From Rhizobium sp. 18065 (lineage in GTDB: Bacteria > Pseudomonadota > Alphaproteobacteria > Rhizobiales > Rhizobiaceae), in the NCBI RefSeq assembly GCF_902706095.1, contig NZ_CACSJP010000015.1, positions 1-64,000 on the forward strand: a stretch of 64,000 nt of DNA, read 5' to 3'. The translations under genes were made by a program, and so were the position numbers. The notes beneath the pieces were generated by a model, which worked only from the letters and a program-made list of their open reading frames with translations, was not told the origin of the DNA and searched no databases. Positions 19,401-24,654 of the stretch are shown here, piece by piece (positions within the stretch are counted from its first letter, which is position 1; each line of letters begins with the position of its first letter).

Positions 19401-22304
19401 GGGGTTCGTAGACCCCCCATCGCCCTTCGACACGCTGCAGAGCTGGAAGGAGTGGCTGGCGGACGTGAGCAAGTGGCCACCGAGCAATCCGGACCGGGCA
19501 GCCTATCTGAAGGAAGCACGCGAGATTATTCGCCAAAAGAACGCCGTCGCGTCTCTGAGCAGCGTGTAGTCCAGGAACTGAACGGCAAGCTGGTCGATAT
19601 CCAGCCCGCCCTTCTTAAAGCCATTCCTCTCAACTACTTCACCGAGCTCGCGCGGCCGAACATGACTGCCGTAGGTGACTATCTGCGCGTCAAGCGCCTG
19701 ATGGATGCCTTCCGAGGCCGGAAGCACGCCGCGGCCGACGATGTTGCCGGCGACTGGCTGAAATACGCCCGCCTCGGCCTGCTGGGGAAGGACAAGACCA
19801 AGGCCCGCGAACTCTCGGACCTGATGCACGACACGACGCTGGCCGGTATCGATCCGAGCCAGACGGACGAGGAAACAACGGCGAAAGCCGGATACTCCAT
19901 CCTTCGCAAACGATATCTCGCCATGGCGCCCGCCGGCCGCAGGCTTTACGGTCGCGTGCGCAACGCCTATGCCGCGCAGCAGATAGAACTCGACGACATC
20001 CTGCTCGACAATGTCCGCAAGGCCCAGCAGATCGCCCTCGATCGCGCGGAAGCACGGTACAAGAAAACGCTGCAGCAGATCCGCGATGCCAAACTGTTGC
20101 CCCCCGATCGCCGGAAGGCCGAGGAAGATGCGGCGAGTGCGTACAAGGCCGAAAGCACCAAGTCGAATTGGGCCGCCAAGGCGCGCATGACGAAGATGCG
20201 CATCGCCTTCGAAAGCAGCCGCGTGGAATCGCCATACTTCCCGCTGGGGCGTTTCGGCCGGTATTTCGTCACGGTCCGCGATCTTGACGGCTCGGTCTTG
20301 AGCTTCTCGAAGTTCGAGAAGGCCTCTGACCGCAACCGTTTCGCGACAGAAGCCGCGCGCGACTACCCGACAGCCAAGGTCGAGGTTGGCGTGATGGAGC
20401 AGGGCTCAGATCTGCGTCGGGCGATGGATCCGCGCATGGTTGCCGAGATTGAAGAGATCCTTGGAGGATCAGGTGTAGACCCGCAGGTCATGGACATGAT
20501 CTGGCAGCGATACCTTGAGACGATGCCGGATCTCTCCACCCGAAAGCGCTTCATCCACCGTAAGGGCACGGCAGGCTATGCCGGCGATGCTTTGCGCGTC
20601 TTCTCGTCCCACATGTTCCATGCTGCCCACCAGATGGCGAAGCTGAAATATGGGCTCGAGCTGCAGGAGCTCGCCAACAATGCGGTGGAGCAGGCACGCG
20701 AGGCCGATGATCAGACCCGGGCTATGACACTCGCCAACGAATTGTCGAAACGTCACGAGTGGGTGATGAACCCGACTGGCAGCAAAGCCGCCCAGGTGAT
20801 GACCAGTACAGCCTTCATCTGGTTCCTCGCCGCCTCGCCGGCATCTGCCGTGCTCAACATGAGCCAGACCGTAATGATGGGCCTGCCGATCCTCGGCGCT
20901 CGCTTTGGCGGCGTCACAAAGGCCGCTGCCGCGCTGGCCAAAGCATCGTCAGACAGTGTGGCGGGCAGGGGCTCGGTGCGCCGGGCCACGCTGACCCCGC
21001 TGGAATCGGCCGCAATCGAAATGTTCTATGACAGCGGCCTGATCGATCGGACGCAGAGCCACGATTTGGCCGGTGTGGGCGAAACCGGCGTGGAATACAC
21101 CCCGCTGCGCGCGCGTGTCATGGCCGTGATCTCGTGGGCATTCCACCGCGCAGAGGTCTGGAACCGTGAAGTGACGGCGCTGGCGGCCTACCGTCTGGCG
21201 CGTGACGCTGGTCAGGACCACTTGGCCGCGATCGATACGGCCCATGATCTGACGTGGAAAACCCACTTCGATTATTCGAACTCCGGACGTCCGACCGTTC
21301 TGCAGAACGACGTCGCCAAGGTGGCGCTCGTGTTCCGCCAGCACAACATCAACATGCTGTACCGCGTGTTCCGAGACGTGCATCAGAGCGTCAAGGGCGA
21401 AACCCCGCAGGCCAGGCGGGAAGCACGGTTCCAGCTCGCAGGCGTTGTCGGCATGATGTCGCTAGCAGCAGGAGTGACGGGAACCATTGGCTTCAACCTG
21501 CTGATGTCCGTTGCCGGCATGCTGTTCGGCGACGATGACGATCCGCTGGACTTCACCGAGCGCTTCAAGGCCGACATGGTCGATATCCTCGGCCCAGAGC
21601 TAGGAGGCGTGGTGCTGAACGGCGTGCCGGGCCACTATCTCGGCATTGATCTATCGAACCGCATTGGTATGCCGGATCTCTGGTTCCGCTCTCCCACGCG
21701 CGAAATGCAGGGGAAGCAGGAGTTTCAGTATTGGCTCAGCCAGACGCTCGGTGCCACTGCCGGCTTGGCCGAACAGATGTTCGTCGGTGCGTCACTGATC
21801 AAGGATGGTGACGTTGCCCGCGGCGTCGAAATGATGGCGCCCAAGGCAGTGCGGGATCTGATGAAGGCCTATCGCTATGGCGATGAGGGCCTGACCACGA
21901 TCGACGGCAACACGATGATCACGCCAGAACGCATCGGCTGGCACGGCATGGTGGCGCAGGCGCTAGGTTTCACGCCGGCCGGCGTTTCCGAGACGTGGGA
22001 CCGCAACACGGCGCTCAAAAATGCCGAGAAGCGGATCATGGACGATCGCCAGCGCCTGGTGAACAAGTGGGCCATGGCCGCGATGGAAGGCGACAAGGAA
22101 GCGATCGAGGACGCCGTCGGCGCGATCGTGAAATTCAACGGCAAGCCGATGCATGCCGGCGTCCCGATCAAGAAGGAAACGCTGCGCCGATCGATCAAGA
22201 CCCGCGCGGCGAACGAAGCCAAACGAGAAGACGGCACCCTGATCCGCAATCAGATCCTCAGCCAGCGCTTGAGAGAGGCGTTGTCTGATCGGATTTACGA
22301 CTGA
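7440..22304 (+). CDS. Giant multidomain phage protein (wall hydrolase, methyltransferase, helicase, JAB, PLxRFG)
   Basis: A single open frame of 4,954 codons; ATG 7440 has AAGGAG 9 bases upstream. Domains in order: SleB-type cell-wall hydrolase (~43-167); M15 D,D-carboxypeptidase-like domain with SKHQEGTAADLG and HEPWHIE as zinc-site motifs (~255-387); Gly/Ala-rich amphipathic region (~540-820); two SH3-like repeats (~880-1057); inorganic pyrophosphatase-like domain (~1410-1550); N6-adenine methyltransferase with LEPSVGAGNF (~2192) and NPPF (~2259); SF2/Snf2-like helicase with TVGAGKT (~2880), DEFH (~3042) and QRDGRGIRQ (~3435); JAB-like domain with YHNHP...S--D (~3834); PLGRFG motif (~4265) and hydrophobic helices to the end. 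Such polyvalent proteins (P1 DarB, Bcep22 type) enter the cell with the DNA and protect it from restriction. Two small genes lie inside it in the +1 frame, so it may be a fusion of three genes. Confidence 0.85.
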   Translation: MPIVIGLGNDTWNDPLNIYGGSAPAPTSAPAAPPPRKIDMPDTDRRDLVNTMIAEAAAEGETGMAAVANVIKNRADRRGKSPADIVREPAQFTGYSAPGPAAVKAMEDPALRQKAESILDSVLAGELPDVTDGADHYHAKSVNPAWASAMPRTKEVGNHLFYRAESGPDTKKRMPTYDELAGQPGLSGEITDPFDAVLKGDGSATKPKGRGMADLLPDDQFETADPASFTSLLSKLQPGKPETYIRDMSDGLRGGLTSMFDEAPDFVKAGLDILSGARSPKRQAEIIAENAGKYGFDREAWVQDVNELGPVEAGKKWRPQFRELGLTKNIGMPGTSKHQEGTAADLGWKGGKFANAPKEVREWVHENATRYDLTFPMGHEPWHIETASARSGGSAEAVASAPTAPKQLGETIVIDEGFTSSDPMGLMASGNPFEAVAGERKAAVEAEQTQVADQFEQNRNIALTERANNETAQRRAQLEAESPGRYIEVDEAELPQWQQQWEEANRSGGVLGDTARILKSGAIGVGQSLTSLADTIFNQLPGGKAFLEASDDIDRWTMGQTLDQRMNTAKAGTNASVTKEQQEADTKNWWNEEKGWFGPAWRDPRSYLRTVGESVPATVVTMAPGGIMARGAYLRTLAATGSERAAAAAAARTATLSGALLEGTMGGADSARNIRDRIGAMPREDLAQADAVKAMIQGGMSENDAINAVTEDAATQAFLVSGVATGMFGGMGDRALAKIIAEGVGGNVAKRMLAGATRGFIGEGILEEAPQGAAQTMAENSAMQAVNPDQNLTEGVGEAVASGIAGGGTMGVGMGAVGGAASRQRAEQPAQTPAAPVAQPRGPIGRSVQHAETKIMERNAGAVHNNGTAAPAPAPQQSAAAPAAGLPEVGATVRIDADGIEPFMGRIDGYEGDEAIVIDGGSGEVYQIPIGNLTQIAKSPEQIQRETPPDTGPRPIDDSIPEFSADPALEPLAPIGGQVTTEGLPPRKEQKPGTERFPSAPQPGERVIVDDENGGRFSAKVKSYENDRTEAVVVNAAGDELQVPLDRLFVSKLSPDQVEAQELKRNPPVEREIGDAGPNSRKVFGNTVVMPDDKHARLFDLGKARFISKRSGESQLDLRGVNVPEHLALAAEFAVSPQDIENLADDYRYRVERAGKSAKSKLPQTMAPVNGMLLASRQNKQAKLTGKDDGAAQKPATWWDAELTAQDRKRILAEAGVKRSENMRWGSLTPAIQNKLDTYRPAAVTDDSKEANSVESVPDKGTSSVPGQRTSDDAAAPPTIESFLKDAAEWLEENGARGEPTLSEFLERAQRASEQEKESDPDDWTSEEKRAYNSGDWEKFSRLRGYSDAEIENFRRYLELANGLIEKYGTDFTAGLEFDWEEARNDADPATDVAANEAATSPENSLPEPTKAQKEAGNYRLGHIKLGGLDISIENPAGSDRKGTDSNGKPWSVRLKSHYGYIRGTVGRDKDHIDVFVKPGTEQLEGTSPVFVVDQHTKARRFDEHKVMLGYATRQEAEKAYLENYTDGWELGPVGATTLGMFKQWLKNGDTSAPTSALDNQHLFDHSGRVGRRGKARSGETETVADDVSHIHRTMADRMSPTEFARRVAASRSGQESAVIEPGGKLLVLKATSNPFGDHAEFFERLTEAGVDTTVDTGYVRITSSGNQIGASNNGPLSDTAAATLKALKTATAREGLTFMGESAEPVAAAETSEPEAPAKRGVTSDQVREVFRSKEFKKAYTDIAATQMGTPHPESPVAYEMAQGWLDQKAGRPPVEQEAVAFTANGSDPIEPYYMGYRAARDGKATVIRASGAAEAYRDLTAPADTKAAAGPAVSANKIFTADAADAARALLRKKLSQLNSGIDPEIMQAGITLAGYHIERGARTFAAYASAMLEDLGESARPYLKSWYMGVKYDPRAVAFDGMSGAAEVDAVDVNAIAQEGDNEPAELEGNGQDALEGIPAGAVPRSESRREAGSGARSSRRTDDAGDRPARTERNEPRGRVADDARDVPAAARDGDDAAPAVDDSGRNGSRAQRSANDASRVKPAKRSIDELAEVRSAAVPAQQMPIDFTISADDAIGQGGAKAKFNGNVAAIKILRQLEAENRPATRDEQTALAKWVGWGGLRDAFFRERGEVAKGWEKQAAELKALLTPEEYSAAESSTRNAHYTSPEIVSAIWDIATQLGFKGGQVLEPSVGAGNFLGLMPGALRSAAQVTGVELDHITGGIAKNLYPTANIQAPVGFEKFATPDGYFDLAIGNPPFGSERLYDKDRRHLNKLSIHNFFFAKSIEALRPGGVLAMVVTNRFLDTGNSAARELIAKQADLIGAIRLPNNAFLKNAGTEVTTDIVILRKRMEGEAPAATSWTQVENYRGKDGKMVPLNRYFIDKPDMMLGDFGAFGTMYGPDEPALVAPAGQDLAKELSKAMGKLPSNVMVAPGAVVEQVEQVADGVENVIVGSLFMADGKVQQRMPDSLGRATAKAIEFPNTTAMERVTGMIRIRDAFARLRRAQIDENSTDERIANLRTLLNKVYDGFTKKHGPINSDANKRLFRDDPTWPQISALENGFDRGISPATAKSTGEKARPATAQKAAIFTKRTQQPFRQPTSASSAKDALAQTLNSVGRVDLAAMSRLYDRSEDDIVSELGPLVYRLPDGSYDTAEAYLSGNVKQKLAEAERAAETDSLFRRNVAALRDVIPADIEPVDIDVKPGAPWVPGKHIEDFIHHITDGRGAKAFFSRANGKWSLEIPRASASADAMWATGKASVAQVLNAVLNGQAVQVYTKNAEGNPVLDQAATDAANEKGERVKTEWMRWLWDNDGRREELSRLYNDTFNTEVNRVYDGSHLTLPGKVSDDIVELRPHQKSYVWRSLQSSVALADHTVGAGKTFALIASAMEKRRLGQARKPMFAVPNHLVGQWAADFVKLYPGAKVLATTKRDFEKENRKRLFARVATGDWDAVIVAHSSFGKIGMSPELEAKFIQQQMTDLESSIEELRRETGAKSRNVAQLTKWRDNLKSKMERLLDAGKKDVGLTFDELGVDALYIDEFHEFKNLPFATGMQRVAGLGNPMGSQKATDMYMKLQHILEKTGGNIAPATGTPLSNTMAEMFTLQRYLDGKELQRMGISHFDAWARVFGDVVTDWELSPSGQYKLNSRFARFVNMPELMARYRSFADVVSNDDIKAQLAAQGKTLPLPKVKGGKPTNVVVERSPDQATYIGEGRMADDGNLRFPEGSLVYRAENLPKKAEKGADNMLKVMSDARKAALDMRLIDPGYGDYAGSKVNRAAGEMKRIYDKWTAKRGIQLVFIDLSTPKKAQAKEQAELAELVRKADEGDETAQEKLDAMSPDAFLALQSKFSVYDDLRQKLINLGVPAAEIAFIHDANTELQKEELFGKVRSGRVRFLFGSTPKMGAGTNVQNRLVALHHLDAPWRPSDLEQRDGRGIRQGNELYSEDPSGFEIEIMRYATKNTLDARQWQGIEAKANFIQQVRKGDVKTRQIEDIAGEAANAAEMKAAASGNPLILEEMETRRKLRSMEAQEKEHEREQHRIKGKIRGVEEELQAIADREAAVAKDAATAAEMADKPFEAVVRGAKIEKPKEFGAALLDAMRQSIVDGIERSDVGSFGAMKLSIEHLYGDMFSVAIKGVRSYNVTVDVGTQEATGLAMQISNTVKRLPGMPAMDAERAAELTKQRPALEKQIGPWGLSQELTDTAAKHRRLIDELKPKAKAKQVNDAATVASTPEVMQPNSDKRPDPSVMATGVTRTLPIPARKAGETLAEWGANAVLSHGRSTGNEAVIAIDDDGSVIEFATGDAKTNVTLSRTLASAMMNPDRRLVVYHNHPRNTPVSAPDMVQLVMPGIYSIWAIGHGGKNTRARLSDNGRAALIIDGMTIPQINDAALRLTAGIRAAENGVRAFLQDQVNKSLLSTDEARNAHDHVAPLIVERAGIIDYSNNQPYDVSTVPGLERIIENAAQKLARTILNEPRSTTSPNAGVRRPPIALRHAAELEGVAGGREQVATEQSGPGSLSEGSTRDYSPKERRRVSEQRVVQELNGKLVDIQPALLKAIPLNYFTELARPNMTAVGDYLRVKRLMDAFRGRKHAAADDVAGDWLKYARLGLLGKDKTKARELSDLMHDTTLAGIDPSQTDEETTAKAGYSILRKRYLAMAPAGRRLYGRVRNAYAAQQIELDDILLDNVRKAQQIALDRAEARYKKTLQQIRDAKLLPPDRRKAEEDAASAYKAESTKSNWAAKARMTKMRIAFESSRVESPYFPLGRFGRYFVTVRDLDGSVLSFSKFEKASDRNRFATEAARDYPTAKVEVGVMEQGSDLRRAMDPRMVAEIEEILGGSGVDPQVMDMIWQRYLETMPDLSTRKRFIHRKGTAGYAGDALRVFSSHMFHAAHQMAKLKYGLELQELANNAVEQAREADDQTRAMTLANELSKRHEWVMNPTGSKAAQVMTSTAFIWFLAASPASAVLNMSQTVMMGLPILGARFGGVTKAAAALAKASSDSVAGRGSVRRATLTPLESAAIEMFYDSGLIDRTQSHDLAGVGETGVEYTPLRARVMAVISWAFHRAEVWNREVTALAAYRLARDAGQDHLAAIDTAHDLTWKTHFDYSNSGRPTVLQNDVAKVALVFRQHNINMLYRVFRDVHQSVKGETPQARREARFQLAGVVGMMSLAAGVTGTIGFNLLMSVAGMLFGDDDDPLDFTERFKADMVDILGPELGGVVLNGVPGHYLGIDLSNRIGMPDLWFRSPTREMQGKQEFQYWLSQTLGATAGLAEQMFVGASLIKDGDVARGVEMMAPKAVRDLMKAYRYGDEGLTTIDGNTMITPERIGWHGMVAQALGFTPAGVSETWDRNTALKNAEKRIMDDRQRLVNKWAMAAMEGDKEAIEDAVGAIVKFNGKPMHAGVPIKKETLRRSIKTRAANEAKREDGTLIRNQILSQRLREALSDRIYD
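13273..13575 (+). CDS. Nested small gene in +1 frame of the giant ORF
   Basis: A 100-aa protein (MNLQNWKEMARTHWKEFQ...) lying wholly inside the giant frame. A perfect AGGAGG is at 13,261-13,266, 6 bases before ATG 13,273. By hand count about 82% of its codons end in G or C, as in neighbouring genes, against about 45% for the giant frame over the same bases. The giant frame here reads a disordered string rich in Arg, Asp and Ala. The nested product has the look of a folded helical protein (DLKAAGKLDQALDQAVEQ, then MSPEDAWQMTRETYLLPPE). No function is recognised. It marks the junction between the pyrophosphatase-like half and the methyltransferase-helicase half. Confidence 0.7.
   Translation: MNLQNWKEMARTHWKEFQPERYRDLKAAGKLDQALDQAVEQTMLEIDQLEQSGMSPEDAWQMTRETYLLPPETATTQPQRSMTADAMAAVRSGQRTMPAA
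19369..19569 (+). CDS. Second nested small gene in +1 frame of the giant ORF
   Basis: A 66-aa protein with core PFDTLQSWKEWLADVSKWPP and a C-terminal helix (DRAAYLKEAREIIRQK). GAGGA at 19,355-19,359 lies 9 bases before ATG 19,369. By hand count about 73% of codons end in G or C, against about 47% in the giant frame, which here reads a Ser/Glu/Gly/Arg-rich linker. It lies at the junction between the JAB-like domain and the PLxRFG region. Small Trp-containing proteins of this style occur in other phages, but I cannot name a family. Confidence 0.6.
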   Translation: MSQDQRRLLMPGFVDPPSPFDTLQSWKEWLADVSKWPPSNPDRAAYLKEAREIIRQKNAVASLSSV

Positions 22305-22653
22305 TCATTGGTTGTGCCGTGGCGTTGATGGATGGCCGGCTGTCTGCATAGGCGGCCATCCACGCCGCTCGCTGTTCTATCCTTGAGCCTGACTGCATGA
22401 ACGCGCCGCGCGCATCCGCGTTGCTGTTGGCATGGAACTGCTCTGAGCCATATTTCCGTTCGATCTCACCTAGCTCGCGCAGGAGGAACGCCCGATAGTC
22501 AGCCAGAGATTGGGGTGCTTGCTCTAGCATTTCAGCCCGACGGCTGTTGACGGCATGCGCGGGCATGTGGACTGTCGCCAGTGGAACGAGTGCGCCCAGG
22601 GCCAAGACTGTTCGACGAGAAACGCTTGCTGGTCTAGTCTCGGTATTATCCAT
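22258..22653 (-). CDS. Tat-exported small protein (prophage cargo)
   Basis: A 131-aa protein with a twin-arginine signal: SRRTVLALGALVPLA near residues 12-26, ending at about MPAHA. The mature part is short and charged (ADYRAFLLRELGEIERKYG) with no known domain. ATG 22,653 was preferred over GTG 22,668 because it follows GGTGGGG and keeps the signal near the N terminus. Its last 47 bases overlap the 3' end of the giant gene, convergently. A TATAAT at 22,683-22,688 on this strand is followed upstream by a perfect palindrome, a likely operator. It looks like lysogenic cargo rather than a virion gene. Confidence 0.6.
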   Translation of the reverse strand: MDNTETRPASVSRRTVLALGALVPLATVHMPAHAVNSRRAEMLEQAPQSLADYRAFLLRELGEIERKYGSEQFHANSNADARGAFMQSGSRIEQRAAWMAAYADSRPSINATAQPMISRKSDQTTPLSSAG

Positions 22654-22682
22654 GTACGCCCCACCCACGCCTGAAATATCAT

Positions 22683-22708
22683 ATTATAGTTGTATGGCTC
22701 TGAGCCAT
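22683..22708 (-). promoter_or_regulatory. -10 element and palindromic operator of the Tat-protein gene
   Basis: TATAAT (- strand) lies at 22,683-22,688. The palindrome ATGGCTC-T-GAGCCAT (22,694-22,708) falls in the spacer between this -10 and the expected -35 position, where a bound repressor would block RNA polymerase. Confidence 0.6.
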
Positions 22709-22746
22709 TTTTACAAACTCCCTTAAAACTCGTAGTTGCGTCAAGC

Positions 22747-22769
22747 TATATTTTATGGCTCATAGCCGT
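22747..22769 (+). promoter_or_regulatory. -10 element and second operator of the Arc-like gene
   Basis: TATATT (22,747-22,752) is followed at 22,755-22,769 by ATGGCTCATAGCCGT, an imperfect copy of the palindrome at 22,694-22,708. The two centres are 61 bp apart, close to six helical turns. Both flank a divergent promoter region, consistent with autoregulation by the Arc-like protein. Confidence 0.55.
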
Positions 22770-23114
22770 ATGGTCGAGAGAACGCCGCAAAACCAAGACA
22801 AATACATAGTCCGGTTCCCGGATGGGCTGCGAGCTATTCTCAAGGAAGCCGCGCGTCGCAACAAAAGAACAATCAACGCAGAAATTATAGCGCGGATATT
22901 GTTCTCATTTGATCCAAAAAACCTGCCGATAGAGGCGATTGGCCACTTCGTGGGTAGTGACGGGCAGGAAATAACGATGGATGAACTAAAACGGGAAGTG
23001 TTCTCGACTATCCCTGCCGAGATGTTGGCAAGGGCCCAACTGTTCGAGAAAATCAAAACTCTGATAGATTGCGAATACCCAAAGCTGCTGCAGCTCAACA
23101 AGGAAGAGGGATAG
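22755..23114 (+). CDS. Arc-like ribbon-helix-helix repressor
   Basis: A 119-aa protein with an Arc-type DNA-binding domain: beta strand DKYIVRFPDGLRAILKEAA then RNKRTINAEIIARIL (about residues 15-48). The C-terminal half may mediate oligomerisation. The two candidate starts are ATG 22,755 and ATG 22,770. The palindromic operator covers the first ATG and the -10 TATATT ends at 22,752, so transcription may begin too late to use 22,755; then translation would begin at 22,770 (114 aa). Likely represses itself and the divergent Tat-protein gene. The next gene starts 3 bases after its stop. Confidence 0.72.
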   Translation: MAHSRMVERTPQNQDKYIVRFPDGLRAILKEAARRNKRTINAEIIARILFSFDPKNLPIEAIGHFVGSDGQEITMDELKREVFSTIPAEMLARAQLFEKIKTLIDCEYPKLLQLNKEEG

Positions 23115-23117
23115 AGT

Positions 23118-23399
23118 ATGCGTATGGTTGCGTTTCTGGTTGCGGCATTGGTCGCTTCTCCCGCTGCCGCTAGTTGTGTTGGCTCCGGCGCATTCAAGAC
23201 CTGTTACGACGCGCAGAGCGGTAACAATTACACCATCCAGAAGTTCGGGAACACGACGATGATGCAGGGGAGCAATTCCCGCACCGGCGCGACCTGGTCA
23301 CAAAACAGCATGAGCTCGGCCAGCACGACGTTCAACAACGGCATCGACAAGGACGGCGATCCTTGGTCCTCGACGTGCATCGGCGATTTCTGCAACTGA
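23118..23399 (+). CDS. Small secreted cysteine-containing protein
   Basis: A 93-aa protein with a Sec signal peptide (MRMVAFLVAALVASPAAA, cleavage about residue 18) and a mature part rich in Ser, Asn and Thr. Four cysteines form two close pairs, CVGSGAFKTC after the signal and CIGDFC at the C terminus, suggesting disulfides in the periplasm. AGAGGGATAGAG precedes the start. It is co-transcribed with the Arc-like gene and ends at a terminator. Function unknown; probably lysogenic cargo. Confidence 0.6.
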   Translation: MRMVAFLVAALVASPAAASCVGSGAFKTCYDAQSGNNYTIQKFGNTTMMQGSNSRTGATWSQNSMSSASTTFNNGIDKDGDPWSSTCIGDFCN

Positions 23400-23426
23400 A
23401 AAGCCCGCGATCGAGCCGCGGGCTTT
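23400..23426. terminator. Bidirectional terminator between convergent units
   Basis: A 10-bp perfect stem AAAGCCCGCG/CGCGGGCTTT (23,400-23,409 with 23,417-23,426) with a 7-base loop. The A and T ends of the stem let it work on both strands: after the secreted-protein gene on + and after the virion operon on -. Confidence 0.8.
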
Positions 23427-23457
23427 GTAAATCTGCCAACAAATATTCAGAAACCTT

Positions 23458-24654
23458 TCAGCGCCCCAGGCCGATCACGCGATTGGTGTTGCCCAAAGCG
23501 TCGCGCAACGGCTTCGGCCAAAGATCCTCTGAGATCCCGTTCTGCCGCAAGCCGTCGGCAATCCGCTCCGGTTGCTCGCCGTCGGCAATAGCCTGCTCGG
23601 CAGACTGGACCATGAAGGAGATCCGTTCCTCGCGCGATTCCGGCTTGGCCGATGCTGCCGGCGCCCGTGGGTTCTCCGCCCGAGGCTGTGGCCTGGCTTC
23701 CGGTGGGGCCGGCTGACCCGTTGCGCTATCGACGAGCACCTTGCGCCCGCTGCCGGCCGGGGCCGCCTGTGCGATCGGCCCGCCTGCAAGACCTGGCTGC
23801 CCGCCTTGCAACTCAAGCTCCGACGAAATCAACTTCTCCTGCTCTTCGCGAGGCAGATCATCGAATTTCGTGTCGGTACCAAGACCGCCATCCATGCGCT
23901 TGCGAAGCGACGCAATGGCATCGGTGCGGGACTTGTTTTCGCCGGTGCCGTAGGCCTTGTCGATCTTCTTCTTTTCCTCGTAGACCTTCAATTCCTTGGC
24001 ATCCTTGCCAGCCTCGGCCTGCGTTGCGATTTGGCTCTGCCATGCCGCTTCCGGATTGAGATAGGTCGCGATCATCTTTGGCACTTGCGCCAACGGAAGA
24101 TCCTGCTGGATGTCTTTGCCGTCCGGACCTTTCAGGAAGAGGCGGTATCCCTGCAGCTTGCCATCGGTATCGACGATGGTGTCCTGCTTCTGGATCTCAT
24201 AGCCGTGGGTGATGTAGCCCTTCTTTTTGCCAGCTTCCATCGCATCGGTCAGCGCGCCGGCGGCGTCGCCGGTCTGGGCCTTGAGCAGGGCGCTCATAGC
24301 CAGCTTCGCGCCGGCGCGGGTGTCTTCGCTGTCGCCCCACGCCTGCACCTTGTCGGCCATCTCGACGTTGCCCTGTGCGAGATAGGTGTTTTTCAGCTTG
24401 GGCAGGGCGTAGCCGGTCCAGAATGTGTCGAAGTTATTCGGGTTTTCAGTCCCGGCCGCGACGCGGGTATCGAACTCCTTCTTGGCTTGCGTGTTGATCC
24501 CGTCGATCTCGCTGCGCTGGGAGACGACACGATCGTATTCCTGATCCTGCCGCTTATGCATGACCTCGGTGCGCTGGCGGTCGATTTTGTTGTCGCGGAT
24601 CTGCTGCCCACGCTGGTAGCCATCCATAAACCCGCCAAGTCCAATCCCAAGCAT
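23458..24654 (-). CDS. Probable internal virion/ejection protein
   Basis: A 398-aa protein beginning MLGIGLGGFMDGYQRGQQ, followed by long predicted helices rich in Gln, Asp, Arg and Glu (about residues 15-120 and 205-270), then a Pro/Ala-rich linker and a short C-terminal domain. A glycine-rich amphipathic N terminus with long helical body is common in podovirus ejection proteins. It overlaps the stop of the upstream gene (TAATG), so the two are coupled, and it is the last gene of the - virion unit. The role is inferred from composition and position. Confidence 0.55.
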   Translation of the reverse strand: MLGIGLGGFMDGYQRGQQIRDNKIDRQRTEVMHKRQDQEYDRVVSQRSEIDGINTQAKKEFDTRVAAGTENPNNFDTFWTGYALPKLKNTYLAQGNVEMADKVQAWGDSEDTRAGAKLAMSALLKAQTGDAAGALTDAMEAGKKKGYITHGYEIQKQDTIVDTDGKLQGYRLFLKGPDGKDIQQDLPLAQVPKMIATYLNPEAAWQSQIATQAEAGKDAKELKVYEEKKKIDKAYGTGENKSRTDAIASLRKRMDGGLGTDTKFDDLPREEQEKLISSELELQGGQPGLAGGPIAQAAPAGSGRKVLVDSATGQPAPPEARPQPRAENPRAPAASAKPESREERISFMVQSAEQAIADGEQPERIADGLRQNGISEDLWPKPLRDALGNTNRVIGLGR

